64,000 nucleotides of DNA from the NCBI GenBank assembly GCA_027490215.1, contig JAIXYO010000029.1:242466-306465 (forward strand), given 5' to 3'. This DNA comes from Rubrivivax sp. Lineage in GTDB: Bacteria; Pseudomonadota; Gammaproteobacteria; Burkholderiales; Burkholderiaceae_C. Below are positions 60,280 through 64,000 of the stretch, piece by piece. Numbering within the stretch: the first letter of the stretch is position 1; each line of letters starts with the position of its first letter. The translations under genes and the position numbers were made by a program. Under the pieces are notes generated by a model. It was not told where the DNA came from, did not search any database, and saw only the letters and a program-made list of their open reading frames with translations.

Positions 60280-62484
60280 TCAGGTCCCGATGATGCCGCC
60301 GTCGTCCTTGGTGATCACGAGCACCGACGAGCGGGGACGCCCGGGTGGTAGGGCGGTGATGCCATCAGACTCCGTAGCGAACTGACCTTGCGGCCAGTTC
60401 GAGTACTGCGTGGGGTCAGCAGCGAGGGCATCTTCGCCCGGGTGCTGAATGCCGACGAACATCGTGCGGCCGTTCGGCGTCATCGTCATACCCGTCACCT
60501 CGCAGCGGTTTGGCGACGTCAGGAAGCGCCGCGTCTCGCCGGTGTTCGGATCGGCGCACACCATCGCGTTGGAGCCGAGGTTGACAAAGTCGCCCGAGCC
60601 GTCGCCGACCTGGTCGGTCTGTACCCACAAGCGACCGAAGTCATCGAACCACAGGCCGTCCGGAGCACCGTAGTCGGCGCTGCCATTCGGCGCGTCGACG
60701 ATGTTGCCCTGGTAGTTATTGGTCGGCTTGGCAACCTTGGCCGTTGCACTGTCTCCGGCCTGAACGAACAGGTCCCAGGTGAAGGCCGTTGAAAGCACCG
60801 ACTGCCTCGCCTCGCGCCAGCGGATGATGTGACCGTGCACGTTGTCTTCGCGCGGGTTGGCGGCGTCGACCGGCGGGCGGGCTGACCCTGCTGCGGTCGA
60901 TCCGTCGGTGGCATTGGCCGAGGCGACAGCGCTGCCTCGGCGGTTGTTGTTGGTCAGCGTGCAATAGACCTCGACTTCCTTGAAGCCGTTGATGCGCGGA
61001 CGCGCACCTGTCCATTCGGGACGATCCATCATCGTCGCGCCGACCGCGTCGGCGGCCATGCGCGTCTTGATCAGGATCTTGGCCAGGACATCGGCATCGT
61101 TGGCACCGCTGAAATTCGGGTTCTCGCGCAACGCCTTGCCATCGAGCCCGAGCGATTCAGGGGTCAGTGGCAGCCACACGCCGGTCAGATCGGCGTCGAA
61201 GCGGGCCACGTACAGCGTTCCTTCATCGAGCAGGTTGCGGTTCGCAGCGCGGCGTCCCTTGTTGAACTTGCCCTTGCAAACAAACTTGTAGATGTACTCG
61301 TTGCGTTCGTCGTCGCCCATGTACAAGGCCACGTGGTCATCCTTGTCAACGACGTACTGAGCGCTCTCGTGCTTGAAGCGGCCCAACGCCGTGCGCTTGA
61401 CCGGAACCGACTTCGGATCGTATGGATCGATCTCGACCACCCAGCCGAACAGATGCGGCTCGTTCGGGTTGGTGCTGACGTCCCAGCGTGGGTCGGTGGT
61501 GTGCCAGCGGCAACCGAAGCCTGCCGCCGAAACGCCATAGCGGCGATTGAGCTTGCCGATCTCGGTGGCGGTCGAGGTGTCGACGGCAGCGGTGCCGCCG
61601 AAGTTGCCGTTCCAGTTCTCCTCGCAGGTCAGGTAGGTGCCCCAGGGCGTGTAGCCGTTGGCGCAGTTGTTGACCGTGCCGTTCGCGACACGACCGTTGC
61701 TGGTGTTGCCGGTCGGCGTGCTGACAACGTCGGTGATCACAAACTCCCGCGTCTGCATCAGCGCATGGCCAGCGGCGGGGCCCGACACCCACATGAACGT
61801 GTTGGCCGTGATACGCCGCCCCAGCGAGGAGTTCTTCGCGACGGACCACTTGCCGCCCTTGCGCCGTGCTTCGACGATCGAGACACCGTGCGCCGCCTGG
61901 GACTTGCGGGTCTTGGCGATCGTGTAACCAGCGCCGACCTGACCATCGGGAAACAGCAACTCTTCGTGCGTGTATTCGTTGTTGACGCAGAGGAGGCCTC
62001 GCTTGCTGGAGTTGCGGGCCTCGCCCTCGCCGTCAAGCGGGAAGAAATGCATGCCGTCGTTGTGCATGCCGAACTGCTTCAGTTGGTCAGCGGCAGTTTC
62101 AGTGGCCTTGCCGGTGAATGGTGCCCCACCCGGCATGATCGGATCGCCCCACGCGACGAAGACTTTCGCGGTGTAACCAGCGGGAACCTTCACCGCATCT
62201 GCGACGGCACTGACGCTGGGGCTGGGGTCGATGTCGAGGCTGACGGGAATGCTTTCGAACCCCATGCCCGGGAATCCCGGACTCGGCGGAACCGGCGCAG
62301 CCTGCACCGTGCCGACCAGTCCGCCAAGTGTCAGGCCGCCGGCCGAGGCCAGCGCTGCAGCGCTCACGCTGCCCTGGATGAATTGACGACGGCTCGAATC
62401 GACGCCATCGATCACGTCACGGATCGAGGAGTTGCTCGACGGGTTCAGCGACACGTCGTTGGTGGGATGAGATAGTCCCTTCAT
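60280..62484 (-). CDS. phoX: PhoX-family alkaline phosphatase
   Basis: A 734-residue PhoX (DUF839) protein. The N-terminus has a twin-arginine signal (SSRRQFIQGSVSAAALASAG) preceded by about 30 polar residues, so export is by Tat in folded, metal-loaded form. Conserved PhoX blocks include GLLCVNNEYTHEE, GTYLTCEENWNG, GWVVEIDPYDP and GDDERNEYIYKFV with acidic and Cys ligands for the iron/calcium cluster. It hydrolyses phosphomonoesters under phosphate limitation. The ATG 62484 begins the Tat-bearing protein. It is divergent from phoD. Confidence 0.93.
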   Translation of the reverse strand: MKGLSHPTNDVSLNPSSNSSIRDVIDGVDSSRRQFIQGSVSAAALASAGGLTLGGLVGTVQAAPVPPSPGFPGMGFESIPVSLDIDPSPSVSAVADAVKVPAGYTAKVFVAWGDPIMPGGAPFTGKATETAADQLKQFGMHNDGMHFFPLDGEGEARNSSKRGLLCVNNEYTHEELLFPDGQVGAGYTIAKTRKSQAAHGVSIVEARRKGGKWSVAKNSSLGRRITANTFMWVSGPAAGHALMQTREFVITDVVSTPTGNTSNGRVANGTVNNCANGYTPWGTYLTCEENWNGNFGGTAAVDTSTATEIGKLNRRYGVSAAGFGCRWHTTDPRWDVSTNPNEPHLFGWVVEIDPYDPKSVPVKRTALGRFKHESAQYVVDKDDHVALYMGDDERNEYIYKFVCKGKFNKGRRAANRNLLDEGTLYVARFDADLTGVWLPLTPESLGLDGKALRENPNFSGANDADVLAKILIKTRMAADAVGATMMDRPEWTGARPRINGFKEVEVYCTLTNNNRRGSAVASANATDGSTAAGSARPPVDAANPREDNVHGHIIRWREARQSVLSTAFTWDLFVQAGDSATAKVAKPTNNYQGNIVDAPNGSADYGAPDGLWFDDFGRLWVQTDQVGDGSGDFVNLGSNAMVCADPNTGETRRFLTSPNRCEVTGMTMTPNGRTMFVGIQHPGEDALAADPTQYSNWPQGQFATESDGITALPPGRPRSSVLVITKDDGGIIGT

Positions 62485-62692
62485 CGGGTGCGCCTGCAGT
62501 TGATTGCCTCGGGTTGTGCCGAGCACGAGCAGAGCCGTCTCTGCAGATGGCCACTATTGTGTCTGCGCATGACAACTTGACGAAGCGTGCGCGGGGCATG
62601 TCGGCAACGCGCGCCACAACGCTCGTGTCAGCATCGCCTGAAACTTTGGGCCTCGGACGCAGTCACTCGCGCTTCGGAAACGGAATTCCAGC
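62485..62692. promoter_or_regulatory. Divergent promoter region between phoX and phoD
   Basis: 208 bases between the two start codons. Two phosphatase genes reading outward suggest a shared PhoB-controlled region. I looked for 11-base-spaced CTGTCAT repeats. The nearest is ATGACAACTTGACG around 62570, whose half-sites are 8 bases apart, so no convincing Pho box was found. Confidence 0.4.
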
Positions 62693-64000
62693 ATGACCCT
62701 CGATCGACGTCATTTCCTCATGAACGGCGGCTTTGCCCTGGCAGCGAGAGCCTCCTCTCCAGCCTGGCTGCTGGCCGGTTGCGCACCGGCGCTCCACCTC
62801 GATCGACTCGGAAGCCAGGGCGTCGTCTCTGCGGGTGTGCCTCGCTTTGAGCTTGGCGTCGCATCGGGCCACCCTCAGACCACGCGCCTGGTGCTTTGGA
62901 CAAGGCTGACCGGCGACGATTTGCCGGAGCAGGTATCGGTGCGTTGGGAACTGGCGCACGACGAGACCTTCCAGCGCATCGCGGCATCCGGTGTCGAGAC
63001 TGCCGAAGCGGCTTGGGCGCACAGCGTGCATGCCGAGCCTGTGGGGCTCGAGCCGGGACGCTGGTACTGGTACCGGTTCATGGCGTTGGGTGACCGCAGC
63101 GCGGCCGGCCGCACGCGCACAGCGCCATCGGCAGACGCGGCCTCTGGGGCGGCCTCACCGCTGAGATACGCCATCGCCAGCTGCCAGCGCTACGACGCCG
63201 GGCACTACGCCGCCTGGCGCGATGTGGCAGAACAGAACCTCGATCTGGTGATGTTCCTCGGCGACTACATCTACGAGGGTGCCTCCCGCCCCGACTTGCC
63301 GCGCCGCCACGAGGGTGGCGAGGCGCGCACCTTGGAGACCTATCGCGCCCGCTACGCCACCTACAAGCGCGACCCGCTGCTGCAGGCCGCGCACGCCAGT
63401 GCACCCTGGTTGATGGTGTGGGACGACCACGAGGTTGACAACGACTACGCAGGGCTTCAGGACGCGCGCCTGGACCCCCGCTTCCCGGAGCGCCGCGCGG
63501 CCGCCTATCAGGCGTACTGGGAGCACATGCCATTTCCAAAGTCAGCCCGACCCCAGCTCGACGCACCGGGCAGCGCGATGCGCATCACCGGCCGACTGGA
63601 CTGGGGCACGCTGGCTCGCATCCACCTGCTTGACAACCGACAGTACCGCGACCCGCAGGTCTGCCCGCGGCCCGGCCAGGGCGGCTCGAACACCGTGAAG
63701 CTCGCCGAATGCCCAGCGCTGCGCGACCCGCGGCGAACGCTTCTCGGGTCCGCTCAGGAACGCTGGCTGGCCGAGGGCTGGGATCTGCGACGGCCCTGGA
63801 ACCTGGTCGCCCAGCAAACCCTGATGGCGCGACATTCCTGGACCGACCCCACCGATGGCGGCGGCACTTACTGGAGTGATGGCTGGGATGGCTACCCTCT
63901 GTCGCGCAACCGGCTGCTCGGCACCGTGGCCGACCGGCGGGTTCCCGGCGTGGTTGTCCTTGGCGGCGATATGCATGCGCACGTGGTGGCGGACCTGAAA
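62693..64000 (+). CDS. phoD: PhoD-family alkaline phosphatase/phosphodiesterase (3' end outside window)
   Basis: The frame is open from ATG 62693 through base 64000 (436 codons), so the C-terminus is missing. A Tat signal (LDRRHFLMNGGFALAAR) with possible lipobox LLAGC is followed by a small PhoD N-terminal domain (FELGVASGHPQ; LVLWTRLTG). The metallophosphatase domain has MFLGDYIYEG, WDDHEVDNDY and GGDMHAHV. The metal-binding Cys in IASCQRYDAG is also present. PhoD hydrolyses phosphodiesters and needs Ca and Fe. Pairing with phoX suggests scavenging of organic phosphate. Confidence 0.93.
   Translation, partial: MTLDRRHFLMNGGFALAARASSPAWLLAGCAPALHLDRLGSQGVVSAGVPRFELGVASGHPQTTRLVLWTRLTGDDLPEQVSVRWELAHDETFQRIAASGVETAEAAWAHSVHAEPVGLEPGRWYWYRFMALGDRSAAGRTRTAPSADAASGAASPLRYAIASCQRYDAGHYAAWRDVAEQNLDLVMFLGDYIYEGASRPDLPRRHEGGEARTLETYRARYATYKRDPLLQAAHASAPWLMVWDDHEVDNDYAGLQDARLDPRFPERRAAAYQAYWEHMPFPKSARPQLDAPGSAMRITGRLDWGTLARIHLLDNRQYRDPQVCPRPGQGGSNTVKLAECPALRDPRRTLLGSAQERWLAEGWDLRRPWNLVAQQTLMARHSWTDPTDGGGTYWSDGWDGYPLSRNRLLGTVADRRVPGVVVLGGDMHAHVVADLK

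Noticed and set aside
62560..62590. A possible Pho box between phoX and phoD
   Set aside because: The two GTCA half-sites are 8 bases apart instead of 11 and the flanking bases do not match.

Overview
The window is GC-rich, densely coded chromosomal DNA of a betaproteobacterium. The gene complement points to Burkholderiales of the Leptothrix/Rubrivivax/Methylibium type: a Bug/Tct transporter, a BPSS1780-family membrane protein, DUF2782, pyruvate carboxylase, GluQRS, and a 947-residue PolA. This placement rests on remembered family distributions, not on a search. I saw no rRNA or tRNA gene, no CRISPR array and no complete insertion sequence.

Layout. 1-2350: end of an operon for the first steps of sphingolipid-type long-chain base synthesis (acyl-AMP ligase, acyl carrier protein, serine palmitoyltransferase). 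2526-9565: a seven-gene MoxR/DUF58/Bat operon whose genes mostly overlap by 4 bases. 9566-11914: a small accessory patch with a VapBC pair and a stand-alone tyrosine recombinase. 11915-18471: an eight-gene reverse-strand copper/metal operon (DUF2946, two small membrane proteins, SCO1, TonB-dependent receptor, PepSY protein, exported DJ-1/isonitrile-hydratase-like protein, PCuAC chaperone). 18939-24377: a protein acetyltransferase next to a histone-deacetylase-like protein, glutathione-dependent formaldehyde dehydrogenase and a DUF1097 membrane protein. 24702-28256: dnaE. 28482-31488: a tripartite tricarboxylate transporter operon whose first gene appears to start at ATC. 31637-33730: one open frame joining a TrhO tRNA hydroxylase to an EgtB-type sulfoxide synthase. 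33861-36371: flavodoxin and pirin genes facing a LysR regulator. 36392-37315: gluQ.

37281-39680 looks like the remains of an integron cassette array: small same-strand genes (GFA protein, excalibur protein, cupin, toxin-antitoxin pair) separated by short attC-like hairpins, with no integrase. 39681-42419 is a Cpx-like two-component system with a Spy/CpxP-type protein. It is followed by a large hybrid kinase, a thioredoxin-like protein, a YciH/SUI1 protein, a porin, a GST, purU and a divergent pyruvate carboxylase gene. A second VapBC pair and a roughly 380-base imperfect palindrome lie at 53.7-55.0 kb, before polA. The window ends with DUF2782, thrB, a BPSS1780 protein and divergent phoX and phoD genes for two Tat-exported phosphatases, phoD running off the end.

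The most notable points are the TrhO-EgtB fusion, the copper operon with an exported isonitrile-hydratase-like enzyme and a PCuAC protein missing its HxM copper ligands, the integrase-less cassette array, the acetyltransferase/deacetylase pair, the ATC start, a VapC with an altered catalytic acid, and the large palindromic element.
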